Source: Haloferax marinum
GTDB lineage: Archaea; Halobacteriota; Halobacteria; Halobacteriales; Haloferacaceae
Direction: 5' to 3'
Assembly: GCF_009674625.1 (NCBI RefSeq)
Contig: NZ_WKJQ01000001.1
Span: 2,170,001 to 2,234,000, forward strand
Length of the DNA stretch: 64,000 nt
The notes beneath the pieces were generated by a model. The model was not told where the DNA came from, made no database searches, and saw only the letters and a program-made list of their open reading frames with translations. Of the stretch, positions 1 to 9,032 are shown piece by piece. A program made the translations under genes and the position numbers. The stretch's first letter is position 1. Every line of letters begins with the position of its first letter.

Positions 1-2
1 AC

Positions 3-1109
3 GCCGACGAAGACTTTGGACGCTGGGTCTGGATTCAAGCCGAACCAGTCTTCGACGACGATGGTGAGGTGTCTCAAGTTGTTGGCTTTGCTCGGGACGT
101 CACCGACCGAACTGAGCACAAACACGAACTCCAACGCTACGAATCGATGGTCGAAGCCTCGGGCGACCCAATCTATACACTCGACAGTGAGGGTCGATTT
201 ACCACTGTGAACACCGCATTCGTCGAGCTGACGGGCTACTCTGCCGAGTCGCTCATCGGCAACCATGCTTCGGAGGTCATGGACGACGCGCACGTCGCGA
301 GGGGAGAACAACTCATCAAATCGTTGCTGTCGTCTTCGAAAGACAACGGGACGTTCGAACTGACACTCGTCACGGCTACAGGTGAGCGCATTGCGTGCGA
401 AAACCACCTCGCATTGCTCCCGTTCGTGGGTGACTTCCGAGGCACTGTTGGTGTTCTTCGAGATATCTCAGAGCGCGTCACACAGGCACAACACCTCAGA
501 GACGAGCGCGACCTCCTCGACGAGTTCGCGAGCGTGGTGAGCCACGATTTGCGGAGCCCATTGGCGGTGGCTTCGGGGAGGCTTGCCTTGGCCCAAGAGG
601 AGTGCGACAGCGACCACCTCGACACTGTCGAGCGTGCCCACGACCGAATCGAAGGACTCGTTCGAGACCTCCTCACACTTGCTCAAGAGGGTGATGGAAT
701 CGGCGAGACTGAGCCAGTCGAACTCGCTGAAACCGCGACCCGAAGTTGGGAAACTGTCGCGATGGGCGACGCTACGATAGCCATCGAAACAGAGCAAACG
801 GTCGAAGCCGATGTGGGCCGACTCCAGCAACTGTTAGAGAACCTCTTCCGAAACGCGATTCAACACGGCAGTGACGATGTCACGGTTACGGTTGGCGACG
901 TCGAGGGTGGTTTCTACGTGCAAGACGATGGCCCCGGCATTCCGAACGAACTAGGATGCCAGATTTTCGACGCCGGCTACACGACCTCACCTGACGGCTC
1001 TGGACTCGGTCTGAATATCGTTCGAGAAGTGGCCTGCGCACACGGGTGGGAGGTCAGACTTTCGCCGACTTCCGGTGACGGCGCTCGGTTCGAGATTACT
1101 GGCTGTTGA
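3..1109 (+). CDS. PAS-domain sensor histidine kinase, 5' truncated by window edge
   Basis: The reading frame is open from base 3, so the true start lies upstream of the window. At least one PAS domain is visible (about nt 135-470), after the end of a preceding one whose tail reads FARDVTDRTE. A HisKA helix follows with SHDLRSPL (phospho-acceptor His at nt 543-545). A HATPase domain completes it, with the N-box NLFRNAIQHG (nt 837-870), DDGPGIP and GSGLGLNIV. It would sense an unknown signal and autophosphorylate. No membrane segment is seen in the visible part, and no response regulator lies next to it. The C-terminus is complete. The family is certain, the ligand unknown. Confidence 0.9.
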   Translation, partial: ADEDFGRWVWIQAEPVFDDDGEVSQVVGFARDVTDRTEHKHELQRYESMVEASGDPIYTLDSEGRFTTVNTAFVELTGYSAESLIGNHASEVMDDAHVARGEQLIKSLLSSSKDNGTFELTLVTATGERIACENHLALLPFVGDFRGTVGVLRDISERVTQAQHLRDERDLLDEFASVVSHDLRSPLAVASGRLALAQEECDSDHLDTVERAHDRIEGLVRDLLTLAQEGDGIGETEPVELAETATRSWETVAMGDATIAIETEQTVEADVGRLQQLLENLFRNAIQHGSDDVTVTVGDVEGGFYVQDDGPGIPNELGCQIFDAGYTTSPDGSGLGLNIVREVACAHGWEVRLSPTSGDGARFEITGC

Positions 1110-1133
1110 GTAATCGAGACGGGAGAGTTGAGA

Positions 1134-1871
1134 TTATTCAGCCGTGTAGACCATCTGGACCGTCGCCGAGACGGTCACCGGACCGGGCGTGAGTTCGGTC
1201 GGTGCACCGGCACTGGTTCGAGCGGCGTCTTCAGCGTACGCGACTGGGTAGGGGCCGGGTGAGTACCCACCGCCGACAGTGGCAGTGTGGACACCGGTAA
1301 TCCGCAGGTCGGAGGCGGCGGCGACGGTTTCGGCGTCGGCCTCCGCCGACTCGACGGCGTTGGTCAGGGCCTCACTGCGGAGTTCGGCGCGCTTCTCGTC
1401 GGTGAGCGTGAAGAACACGCCGCGAATCTCGTCAGCACCAGCGCCGACGGACAGGTCGATGACCTCACCGGCACGGTCGGGGGCGACTTCGACGCTGAGA
1501 CTGTGGATTGCGCGGTAGCCCACGAGTTCGCGCTTCTCACCACCGTAGTTGTACTCGGGGTAGATGTGGAACCCGGTACTCTGAATGGCGTCTTCGGAGA
1601 TGCCGGCGTCGGTGAGGGCGTCGCGGACTGCTGCAACGTCGTCGGCGACGACACCGCGGGCCTCGTCAGCGGAGTCTGCCGTGTGGGTCACTGCGACGTT
1701 GACGATGGCGAGGTCTGATTCGGCGGTGACCTCACCGGTGCCAGTCGTCGAGATGGTCGTCGCGTCTGTTCCAGTGTCGCTTCCGGACGTCGTCTGGAGG
1801 GGTGCAGAGAGACAGCCAGCGAGCAACACGAGACTCGCGATGAGTAGCGGTGCGATAAGTCGTCGTTTCAT
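1134..1871 (-). CDS. SIMPL (DUF541) domain lipoprotein
   Basis: The product has 245 residues. I chose the ATG at 1871 because it is followed directly by a lipoprotein signal, MKRRLIAPLLIASLVLLAGC, with the lipobox Cys at residue 20. The mature part carries a SIMPL/DUF541 fold: an N-terminal TTISTTGTGEVTAESD strand, YPEYNYGGEKRELVGYRA in the middle, and a C-terminal segment ending in VTVSATVQMVYTAE. Such proteins are envelope-anchored with poorly defined roles; the bacterial homologue BP26 is periplasmic. The gene is convergent with the kinase, leaving a 24-bp gap. A start at 1916 would place extra residues before the signal and is less likely. Confidence 0.88.
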   Translation of the reverse strand: MKRRLIAPLLIASLVLLAGCLSAPLQTTSGSDTGTDATTISTTGTGEVTAESDLAIVNVAVTHTADSADEARGVVADDVAAVRDALTDAGISEDAIQSTGFHIYPEYNYGGEKRELVGYRAIHSLSVEVAPDRAGEVIDLSVGAGADEIRGVFFTLTDEKRAELRSEALTNAVESAEADAETVAAASDLRITGVHTATVGGGYSPGPYPVAYAEDAARTSAGAPTELTPGPVTVSATVQMVYTAE

Positions 1872-1976
1872 ACCTCTAGGAGGGCAGATGAGATATTCAA
1901 TCCGCGCTAGAGACAAAGAGCGACTGTACCCTTCCAGTCGGGCGATTCGGGGGTAACCCGACAGACTCTGGAGGGG

Positions 1977-3281
1977 TTAGTCGACGACGGCGATGTACCG
2001 AACTTCCACCGTTATCTCGTCTGCTCCCCAGGGCGAAAGCGGGTCGGGAGCGACCGAGTTCACCCGCTCTGCAAGCACCGCTTGAACCTGTGGAGGGTCT
2101 TCCTGTGGGTCGTATCCGACGGTGACGACGACGTGTTCGGGTTCCTGTACCGGGCCGGAGTCGAACTCGATGTCCAGCGCCAACAGTTCCGCATCCGAGT
2201 CCGCCAGCACGTCTTCGATGGCGTCCTGCGCGTCGCTCTGGAACCCTGCGTTCCGGTACGTCGTGAACGTGACCGCACCGAGGAACGACGACAGCACGAG
2301 GAGTCCAACGCCGAGAACGACGATACGGTACGCAGTGGTCCGTCGAGCCTCACTCTGCCGGAACCACTTCTCTGGCCGGTAGCCTTGCTCCCAGAGGACG
2401 CCGATAGCGACGAAGTTCACAGAGAGGATGTTCACGAGGACGAGAATCGCCGACCCGACGACTGATTCGGGTGCGCCCCACGCGATGCCGATACCGACGA
2501 CGGCCGTCGGTGGAACCAACGCGGCGGCAATCATGACGCCCACGAGAGCCGTCGAAACACCCGACGAGAGTGAGATAGCGCCTGCGGCTCCGGCCCCCAA
2601 CGCGATGACCAACGAGAGAACGTCTGGTGAGAGTCGCTCACCGACTTCGGGAATTCGCAGTACTTCCGAGACCGAAAGCGGAACGGTACCGCTCTCTTTG
2701 AGGATGAAGGCGAACACGGCGGCGGCACCGACGGCCAAGAGACCGCCGAGCGCCTGTAGACGGACACCTCTGACGAACATCTCGTCGTCGTCGACGACGG
2801 TTCCGACGCTGGCAGCCATCGCCGGACCGACGAGCGGTGCGATGACCATCGACCCGACGACGACTGCCGGCGAATCGAGGAGGAGTCCAGCGGTTGCGAC
2901 GACCGCCGAGATGACAGTCATGACGACGTACGTCGGAAGCGACGGCGCGAGGTCGGCGGCCTTCGACGCCAACTCTTCGCGGGCGATTCGGTCGCCGTTC
3001 TCGTCGTCTTCCTCGTATTTCGCGACTAGTTCGTCGAACCGTCTGGACGCGACCGTTTCGGCGTTCATCACGACGGTGTAGGCGTCGCGTTCGATGCCCG
3101 CGTCTCGCAGTCGCGCCAAGACTGGTTCGACTGCTTCTTTCGGAACCGGAAAGGTGACGACGGCGACGAACCCCCGTCCCGAACTCTCGTCGGAGACGGC
3201 GTAATCGACGCCTTCCTCGTCGAGGGTTCGGAGGACCGTCTTTCGTTTCCCTGTCGGCACCAGCACCTGTACGAGTCGCAC
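1977..3281 (-). CDS. DUF389 (TIGR00341-type) integral membrane protein
   Basis: The product is about 434 residues. It starts with a soluble ACT-like region (VRLVQVLVPTGKRKTVLRTL) and continues into a core of six or more membrane segments, including VVMTVISAVVATAGLLL and SPAVVVGSMVIAPLVGPAMA. I chose the GTG at 3281 by comparison with the paralogue at 49020, which begins MRLVHVLIPNG; a GTG at 3287 is also possible. The frame stays open to 3536 but that part reads as a non-protein Arg-rich shadow. Function is unknown; the family is widespread in haloarchaea. The cyclo-ligase gene lies upstream on the same strand, 49 bp away. Confidence 0.88.
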   Translation of the reverse strand: MRLVQVLVPTGKRKTVLRTLDEEGVDYAVSDESSGRGFVAVVTFPVPKEAVEPVLARLRDAGIERDAYTVVMNAETVASRRFDELVAKYEEDDENGDRIAREELASKAADLAPSLPTYVVMTVISAVVATAGLLLDSPAVVVGSMVIAPLVGPAMAASVGTVVDDDEMFVRGVRLQALGGLLAVGAAAVFAFILKESGTVPLSVSEVLRIPEVGERLSPDVLSLVIALGAGAAGAISLSSGVSTALVGVMIAAALVPPTAVVGIGIAWGAPESVVGSAILVLVNILSVNFVAIGVLWEQGYRPEKWFRQSEARRTTAYRIVVLGVGLLVLSSFLGAVTFTTYRNAGFQSDAQDAIEDVLADSDAELLALDIEFDSGPVQEPEHVVVTVGYDPQEDPPQVQAVLAERVNSVAPDPLSPWGADEITVEVRYIAVVD

Positions 3282-3330
3282 GCTCACACGTCGCTCCGGG
3301 CGGCCAAATAAGCAGGGGGCGTCTGGGTGG

Positions 3331-4044
3331 TTACTCGGGCCGAAGTCGCTGCAAGATGGGCATCTCTGCGACTCGTTCGTCCGAGAGGGCCGACCAGTCG
3401 ATTCCGGACGGCCGCGAGTACGGCGTCTCGGTTCGAAGCGTCCGGTCGGGCGTGACCACGAGGTCCATCGGTACGTCGTGGTCGTCGGGTTCTGGGGCGT
3501 CGTCTCGAACCTGCAACTCGTGGACTGTCGTCGCAATCGTCGTCGATTCGTCGACGAGGGCCAGACCGTCTAAGATGGCGAACTCGAGGTCACTGAACCC
3601 CTCACCTTTACCGATTCGAGCACCCTGTTCGGTGACTGCGACCGACCCCGAGACGACGAGGTCGATAGACGGCACTTCGTCCGGGCCGACCATCTTGGCG
3701 TACGTCTCGACGTGCGATACGGTGGGTGCGCTGTCGAGGTTCTCGTCGTCGATGGTGGCAGGGTCCAACTCGTAGAAACACTTCTCGTCGCGGAGGCGTG
3801 GAACTGCCATGTAGACGGTCTTTCCCTCTCGAAGTGCTCGCCGTCTCACGGGAAGTTGTGGAGAATCCGGATTCGCTTTCACCGTGGACGCGTCGGCCCA
3901 CTCCGGCGTCGCAGCGAGTCTGTCCGCCGCTGCCTTCGCGTCGGCGAAGTTGGGAATCCGGCCGTGGGGAGGGAATGGAAATCGGGCCGCTCCGCTCTCC
4001 TCGAGTTCGTCCCACACCGCGGTCCTGAGGTCTGCTTTGTTCAT
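3331..4044 (-). CDS. 5-formyltetrahydrofolate cyclo-ligase family protein
   Basis: The product has 237 residues from the ATG at 4044 (MNKADLRTAVWDELEE). Recognisable family features are the N-terminal KADLR helix, KANPDSPQLPVRRRAL, and the phosphate-binding Gly-rich turn GARIGKGEGFSDLEFAIL, followed by TTVHELQV. The family converts 5-formyl-THF to 5,10-methenyl-THF with ATP; many archaeal members are called 5-FCL-like and the substrate is not proven. The frame is open to 4167, but that stretch covers the AT-rich promoter shared with the divergent acetyltransferase gene and is unlikely to be coding. Confidence 0.88.
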   Translation of the reverse strand: MNKADLRTAVWDELEESGAARFPFPPHGRIPNFADAKAAADRLAATPEWADASTVKANPDSPQLPVRRRALREGKTVYMAVPRLRDEKCFYELDPATIDDENLDSAPTVSHVETYAKMVGPDEVPSIDLVVSGSVAVTEQGARIGKGEGFSDLEFAILDGLALVDESTTIATTVHELQVRDDAPEPDDHDVPMDLVVTPDRTLRTETPYSRPSGIDWSALSDERVAEMPILQRLRPE

Positions 4045-4188
4045 CGGTCGCTGTGGACACGTACTCGGAGTGGAAGGAATACTCTTCGCACCCCCGAAAA
4101 ATAGATATTTTTCCGATTTCGAGTAAGACTTTTGTCCGTATGCTGAACGCGCGAAAGAATTTTGCAATAGCTACACGAATATCTGGGT

Positions 4189-4674
4189 ATGTTCGTCCGG
4201 ACTGCGAGAGAAACTGACGTATCAGACATCGCCCGCATATATACGAGCAGGTGGAACGACGTGGCGGGTGGTGCCATCTCGGTCGGTGGCGGCGGCTCTG
4301 TCAACGAAGCGCAGTTCGACGAGGAACGGCTCGTGCGGGTCGTACAGCAGACGGACGACTCTGGGTGGGTCGTCGCCGTCGACGACGACGAAGTCGTTGC
4401 GGCCGCTGGTGGTCAACTCGTCGGGGAGTCGTCTGGCGAGGTCGTTTCGCTCAACACCCATCCAGAGGTGAAGATGGTCGAGGCTGGGGCTGCGGTGCTG
4501 CAGACGATAACCGCACAACAGGTCGTCGCGGGCGCTCGTGAGCAGTACGCGACGTGTCTGGCAGACGACGAAGAGGCCCTGTCGTTCTACCGTTCACACG
4601 GATTCGAGGTCGTGTCTACCGACCCCGACACCGACGAGTCTGCGGGTGACGTTCGGCTCGTCAGGCGTATCTGA
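4189..4674 (+). CDS. GNAT family N-acetyltransferase
   Basis: The product has 161 residues. The N-terminus MFVRTARETDVSDIARIY is the typical first beta strand and helix of a GNAT fold. A central strand WVVAVDDDEVVAAAGGQLVG and a C-terminal DDEEALSFYRSHGFEVV (the helix and strand that close the acetyl-CoA site) support this. The acetyl-CoA pyrophosphate loop is poorly conserved, so activity is uncertain. The gene is divergent from the cyclo-ligase gene (145-bp gap) and convergent with the HTH-10 regulator (20-bp gap). The substrate cannot be guessed. Confidence 0.82.
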   Translation: MFVRTARETDVSDIARIYTSRWNDVAGGAISVGGGGSVNEAQFDEERLVRVVQQTDDSGWVVAVDDDEVVAAAGGQLVGESSGEVVSLNTHPEVKMVEAGAAVLQTITAQQVVAGAREQYATCLADDEEALSFYRSHGFEVVSTDPDTDESAGDVRLVRRI

Positions 4675-4694
4675 GACTGCCAGTCGACAGGGAT

Positions 4695-5357
4695 TCAATC
4701 GAGGTCGGAAGCCGACCGAGACAAGAGCACTTTCCGGAGGACGGTGTCCGCACCCCGGCGAATTCGTTCTGAGGCCGCCTGCGGGCTGATTCCCAGTTCT
4801 TCTGCGACCCCTTTGAGCGTCGTTCGCCGTGGCACTTCGAAGTAGCCGCCAGAGACTGCTGCTACGAGAGCCTCTTGCTGTTGTGGTGTGATGTCGAACG
4901 TGTAGACGCCCGTCTCTTCTTCTGTGAGCGTGTAGATTCGTTCGACGTGGAAGTCGATTCCCTCCTCGTTGCTGAGGTTGTGAAACTCGGTGAGGCCAGC
5001 GTGGTCGTTGAACCGGAGGCGGAACACCCACGGACTGTTGCCGTGTGCTTCGAGGATGGTCGCTTCGCTCTCGGTGAGGATGGTCGTCAGACTCGAAACG
5101 GTGTCTCCCCAGTAGACGTGATAGAGAACTCGGTCGCCGACACGTGCGACTGCCTGTAGTTCTTCGACGATTCTGTTTTCTCGAACAGCTCGCTCGAAAC
5201 TCTCGAAGTTCGAGCCTTTTGCCCAGAAAAACGGCATCACGTCGCCGCCAGTCGGAACGACACGCTCCAGTTCGATGTGCATATCGTCCGTCACGGCGGT
5301 CACTCGCCCGAGGTCGAAATCATCGGGCTTGATCGATAGTTCGACGATTACTGCCAT
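4695..5357 (-). CDS. HTH-10 (bacterio-opsin activator type) transcriptional regulator
   Basis: The product has 220 residues. The N-terminal two thirds is the variable Bat-associated region (starting MAVIVELSIKPDDFDLG). The C-terminal HTH-10 domain spans about residues 155-208 (TPQQQEALVAAVSGGYFEVP, then RTTLKGVAEELGISPQAASE and RIRRGADTVL). This is the standard haloarchaeal one-component layout; no receiver or PAS domain is present, so input presumably goes through the N-terminal half. About 390 bp of apparently non-coding DNA lies upstream of its start, enough for complex control. The target genes are unknown. Confidence 0.9.
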   Translation of the reverse strand: MAVIVELSIKPDDFDLGRVTAVTDDMHIELERVVPTGGDVMPFFWAKGSNFESFERAVRENRIVEELQAVARVGDRVLYHVYWGDTVSSLTTILTESEATILEAHGNSPWVFRLRFNDHAGLTEFHNLSNEEGIDFHVERIYTLTEEETGVYTFDITPQQQEALVAAVSGGYFEVPRRTTLKGVAEELGISPQAASERIRRGADTVLRKVLLSRSASDLD

Positions 5358-5751
5358 TCATCGTCTTGTTCTCCGCACAGGACCTTAAACCGCGGTGTCA
5401 ATTCTACAATTGGTTTTCCAAGCTACTCCCGGTGCCTGTGCTGTACTGGTCACCCCCACTTGAATGGCAGTAGCATGAAAGCACAATGAGAATAGAACTC
5501 TGCTAGACACTGTACTGTGGGGAAGTGAGTGTGACTACAAACAACCATCGACGATTGTACGCAACCAACCAGTGCCGTGGGGGCACGACTGCGTACAAAG
5601 ATGTGTCGAACAGGACCGTCCAGAGACGGACCAAAGAGACGTTCGTGTCTCGACGGTTCGCTTCGAGACATCCGTCGGAATCCATCGACGGGCGTACTGC
5701 ATCGGCGTCTTCCGAACGCCCGGAATCACCCATTTGGATGAAGTGGGGACG
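5358..5751. other. Intergenic region, no gene recognised
   Basis: This 394-bp gap separates the HTH-10 regulator start from the next gene on the opposite strand, so it is a divergent promoter region. Short open frames exist on both strands but none looks like protein. A perfect 8-bp inverted repeat (TGTCTCGA at 5646-5653 and TCGAGACA at 5663-5670) and a 5-bp GTGCC/GGCAC hairpin near 5573 are visible. Neither has a following T-run. Confidence 0.5.
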
Positions 5752-6087
5752 ATGACGATGGCAGTGTCCGCTACCCCCCGCCTCGACGAGGCGCTCGACG
5801 CCCTCAGGAATGTCCGACGACGACGGTTGCTAAAGCAACTCCGTCACGGACACGTCGCACGCCTCGGTGGGGCGACGAAGGTCGTTGCAGATGGTGGTAC
5901 CAACGACCACGATGAGCTGGAGGTGGAGCTGTTCCACCTTCATCTCCCGAAACTCGATAGTGCCGGGTACGTCTCGTGGAACCGCGAAGACGGTGCCATC
6001 GAGAAAGGTCCGCGGTTCGGGGAAATCGAACCAATGCTCGAACTGTTGGAGAACAACCCCAACGACCTACCCGACGCGTTCGTCTAG
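5752..6087 (+). CDS. Small HTH-like regulator (DUF7344-type)
   Basis: The product has 111 residues from the ATG at 5752; the ATG at 5758 is an alternative. The N-terminal half reads LDEALDALRNVRRRRLLKQL, the start of a winged-helix domain, followed by ELEVELFHLHLPKLDSAGYV, where LHLPKLD.AGY is the hallmark of the small haloarchaeal HTH proteins usually labelled DUF7344. It resembles the protein at 10078. It would bind DNA, but its targets are unknown. The coding end is unusual: its last 11 codons lie in a 33-bp unit that is immediately duplicated downstream (6061-6126), and the TAG stop corresponds to CAG in the second copy. Confidence 0.82.
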   Translation: MTMAVSATPRLDEALDALRNVRRRRLLKQLRHGHVARLGGATKVVADGGTNDHDELEVELFHLHLPKLDSAGYVSWNREDGAIEKGPRFGEIEPMLELLENNPNDLPDAFV

Positions 6088-6126
6088 GGTGGAAACGACC
6101 TACCCGACACGTTCGTGCAGGGTGGA
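6061..6126 (+). repeat. 33-bp tandem duplication spanning a stop codon
   Basis: Two copies lie at 6061-6093 and 6094-6126, differing at three positions. Copy 1 encodes NDLPDAFV followed by TAG. Copy 2 would encode NDLPDTFV followed by CAG in the same frame. The unit is 11 codons, so the duplication preserves frame. Confidence 0.92.
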
Positions 6127-6277
6127 ATATGGACGCGTGTTGAGACACGAGTTGGGACACTCCGTGGGGGAGTCCCCGTCTCGTGATACTCGTCTGATGC
6201 GCTCGGTCGAGTCGTAACTGCGAGTGTCGCCGAATCGGTTCCGTCTCTCTTATCTGTCGTGATACCGAACTCCGGGT

Positions 6278-6895
6278 ATGTTCGAAGACCGACCGAATCG
6301 CGACGAAATCATTCTCGTCGGCCGGTCGAACGTGGGCAAGTCTACCCTGATGCGAGAACTGACGGGCCACAGCAAGTTCACGACGGGGAAGAAACCGGGT
6401 GTCACCCGCAAACCGAACCATTTCGACTGGACCGCAGAGAAGTTCATGTTCACCGACCTTCCGGGGTTCGGGTTCATGTCCGGTGTCGAAGCAGACACCC
6501 GTGAGGCGATCAAGACCGACATCGTCCGCTACATCGAAGAGAACGCCGACGACATCCTCGCGGCGGTCCTCGTCGTGGATGGAAAGAGCGTCGTCGACAT
6601 CATCGACCGACACACCACCGACGACTCCATTCCGCACGACGTAGAGATGTTCTACTTCCTCGACGAACTCGAGATTCCGACCGTCGTCGCGGTGAACAAG
6701 ATGGACAAAGTCGGCGACCGAGACGAACGACTGAACGAACTCTGTGACCGTCTCGGACTGTTCCCGCCGTGGAAACAGTGGCGGAACGTCATCGCCCCGA
6801 TTACCGCAAAGCGCGGCGACATCTCGAACCTCGAAGACGCGCTCCGGACGCATCTCCACGAACAGGGCCGCGACGACCTGTTCAAGTTCGTCTGA
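6278..6895 (+). CDS. engB: GTP-binding protein EngB (YihA type)
   Basis: The product has 205 residues, normal for the family. GTPase motifs are in order: G1 [10 protein letters not shown] (residues 15-24), G2 [11 protein letters not shown]3 DLPGFG (60-65) and G4 NKMD (140-143). EngB/YihA proteins act in ribosome large-subunit assembly in bacteria; the archaeal orthologue is presumed to act on ribosomes too. The gene stands alone, with a short convergent gap to the dehydrogenase that contains repeats. The start ATG at 6278 sits about 17 nt after a GATACCGAAC segment and no alternative upstream start is needed. Confidence 0.95.
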   Translation: MFEDRPNRDEIILVGRSNVGKSTLMRELTGHSKFTTGKKPGVTRKPNHFDWTAEKFMFTDLPGFGFMSGVEADTREAIKTDIVRYIEENADDILAAVLVVDGKSVVDIIDRHTTDDSIPHDVEMFYFLDELEIPTVVAVNKMDKVGDRDERLNELCDRLGLFPPWKQWRNVIAPITAKRGDISNLEDALRTHLHEQGRDDLFKFV

Positions 6896-6913
6896 ACCGG
6901 CTTTTCTCACTCA

Positions 6914-6984
6914 CCGCAGTTTCGCACCTCACCGCGTTCTTCGGTCGCCGCAGTTTCGCACCTCACTCACCGCAGTTGCGCCCG
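6914..6984. repeat. 19-bp direct repeat after engB stop
   Basis: CCGCAGTTTCGCACCTCAC occurs at 6914-6932 and again, identical, at 6948-6966. A shortened third copy (CCGCAGTTGCG) follows at 6970. The array lies 19 nt after the engB stop, in the convergent gap with the dehydrogenase gene. Confidence 0.88.
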
Positions 6985-6986
6985 AT

Positions 6987-7922
<936 letters not shown>

Positions 7923-8023
7923 TCACACTGATAGACGAAGGAACTTGCGCCCGCGTCCTGTCACCGATTTCGACGATACCATGCGACCCGTCAGCCACGC
8001 GAGCACGCCGGTCGTCGTGGACT

Positions 8024-8080
8024 CGACTGAGTAGGCCGCACCCGACTGAGTACACCCCACCCGACTGATTACGCCGTCTT
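8024..8080. repeat. 19-bp tandem repeat (three copies) at a stop codon
   Basis: CGACTGA-led units begin at 8024, 8043 and 8062. The third copy (on the gene strand, the first) contains the TAA stop (8069-8071) of the DUF3179 gene, which reads right to left. The 5' halves are well conserved and the 3' halves diverge. Confidence 0.82.
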
Positions 8081-8839
8081 CGACCACGGCGGCGGGAGTA
8101 GCGCGTCCGTCTCTGGATGCTCGGCACGCCACTCACCCCACGTCGTCACCGTCGAAGGGAGGATGCGCAACTGCTCGCCCGACTGCGACCCACAGATTGC
8201 TCTCGCCAGCAGTTGACTCCAGTAGCTTCCGGTCTGTTCGTCGTAGAGGACGAGATTCCCCGAGTTTCGGACGTCGGTCTCGCCGGACGTGGCCGACACG
8301 CCAAACGTCCGCCCGTCTTCGACGCTAGCGAAGCTATAAATGGCAGGAGGCTGCCAGAGATGCCCGGAGACCTGGAACAGCGCCTCGACGCCACCGACGC
8401 GTCGCGCTGCGACCATCCCCGACTGGCAGATTGGGCAGTAGGTCACGAGTACGGGGTCGCCGCCGAGGGTGTCGTTGACGACTTCGTGCCACCAGAGGAT
8501 AGAAAGCGGATACGCACGGGCCGCACCCTGTCGCTCGACGCCGACGACGTAGGCGTCTGCAGAGAGGCCGGGGCCGACTTCGTAGCCGAAGCGGTACTTC
8601 TCTGCGACGGCCAACCCGCCCCAATCGGGACCGACTGCCGGTTCGAGAACTGCCTCGATGCCGATGAATGGGTTCGGAGGGTCGCCACAGACGGTCCCAG
8701 GAAAGCCGTGTGTGACCACTGGGTCCGGGTTATCGGGGGCCGGAAACCCGGCGATGGGTGGTCGAACGCTCCCCTCGATACAGCCCGCGAGACCGGCAGT
8801 CGCCCCCGTGAGAACTCCGAGGAAGGCCCGTCTGTCCAT
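8069..8839 (-). CDS. DUF3179 domain secreted lipoprotein
   Basis: The product has 256 residues. The N-terminus MDRRAFLGVLTGATAGLAGC carries a twin-arginine motif and a lipobox Cys at residue 20, so it is probably exported folded and lipid-anchored. The body matches DUF3179: VVGVERQGAARAYPLSILWW, HEVVNDTLGGDPVLVTYCPI with CQSG following, and a C-terminal TGSYWSQLLARAICG. The CPICQSG motif with clustered Cys suggests metal or redox chemistry, but no function is established. A 15-bp repeat array lies upstream (8916-8975). Confidence 0.87.
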   Translation of the reverse strand: MDRRAFLGVLTGATAGLAGCIEGSVRPPIAGFPAPDNPDPVVTHGFPGTVCGDPPNPFIGIEAVLEPAVGPDWGGLAVAEKYRFGYEVGPGLSADAYVVGVERQGAARAYPLSILWWHEVVNDTLGGDPVLVTYCPICQSGMVAARRVGGVEALFQVSGHLWQPPAIYSFASVEDGRTFGVSATSGETDVRNSGNLVLYDEQTGSYWSQLLARAICGSQSGEQLRILPSTVTTWGEWRAEHPETDALLPPPWSKTA

Positions 8840-8915
8840 ACGTCACGTGGGCGCGTCGGCGGGGAAACGACGTTGGGGTCGTGCGCCTGCTTCGCACGCC
8901 GACCCTGGAGAGTGG

Positions 8916-8975
8916 CATCTCTGAATCACTCATCTCTGAATTACACATCCCTGAATCTCTCATCTCAGAACCTCG
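8916..8975. repeat. 15-bp tandem array, four copies, between trmB-like gene and DUF3179 gene
   Basis: Consecutive units at 8916-8930, 8931-8945, 8946-8960 and 8961-8975 share CATCYCTGAAT at their start (the last reads CATCTCAGAAC). The array lies 77-136 nt upstream of the DUF3179 start and 58 nt after the stop of the regulator gene on the same strand. Confidence 0.9.
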
Positions 8976-9032
8976 TGTTCTCCACCGACACCGAGCGTCT
9001 TCGACACGCGGGGAGACCCAGAAAATTCACGA

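Noticed and set aside
3282-3536. N-terminal extension of the DUF389 gene at 1977
   Set aside because: Arg/Ser/Pro-rich and unlike the paralogue, which starts at the equivalent of 3281.
5646-5670. Hairpin TGTCTCGA/TCGAGACA as terminator
   Set aside because: No T-run follows and it is far from either gene end; kept only as a note in the intergenic entry.
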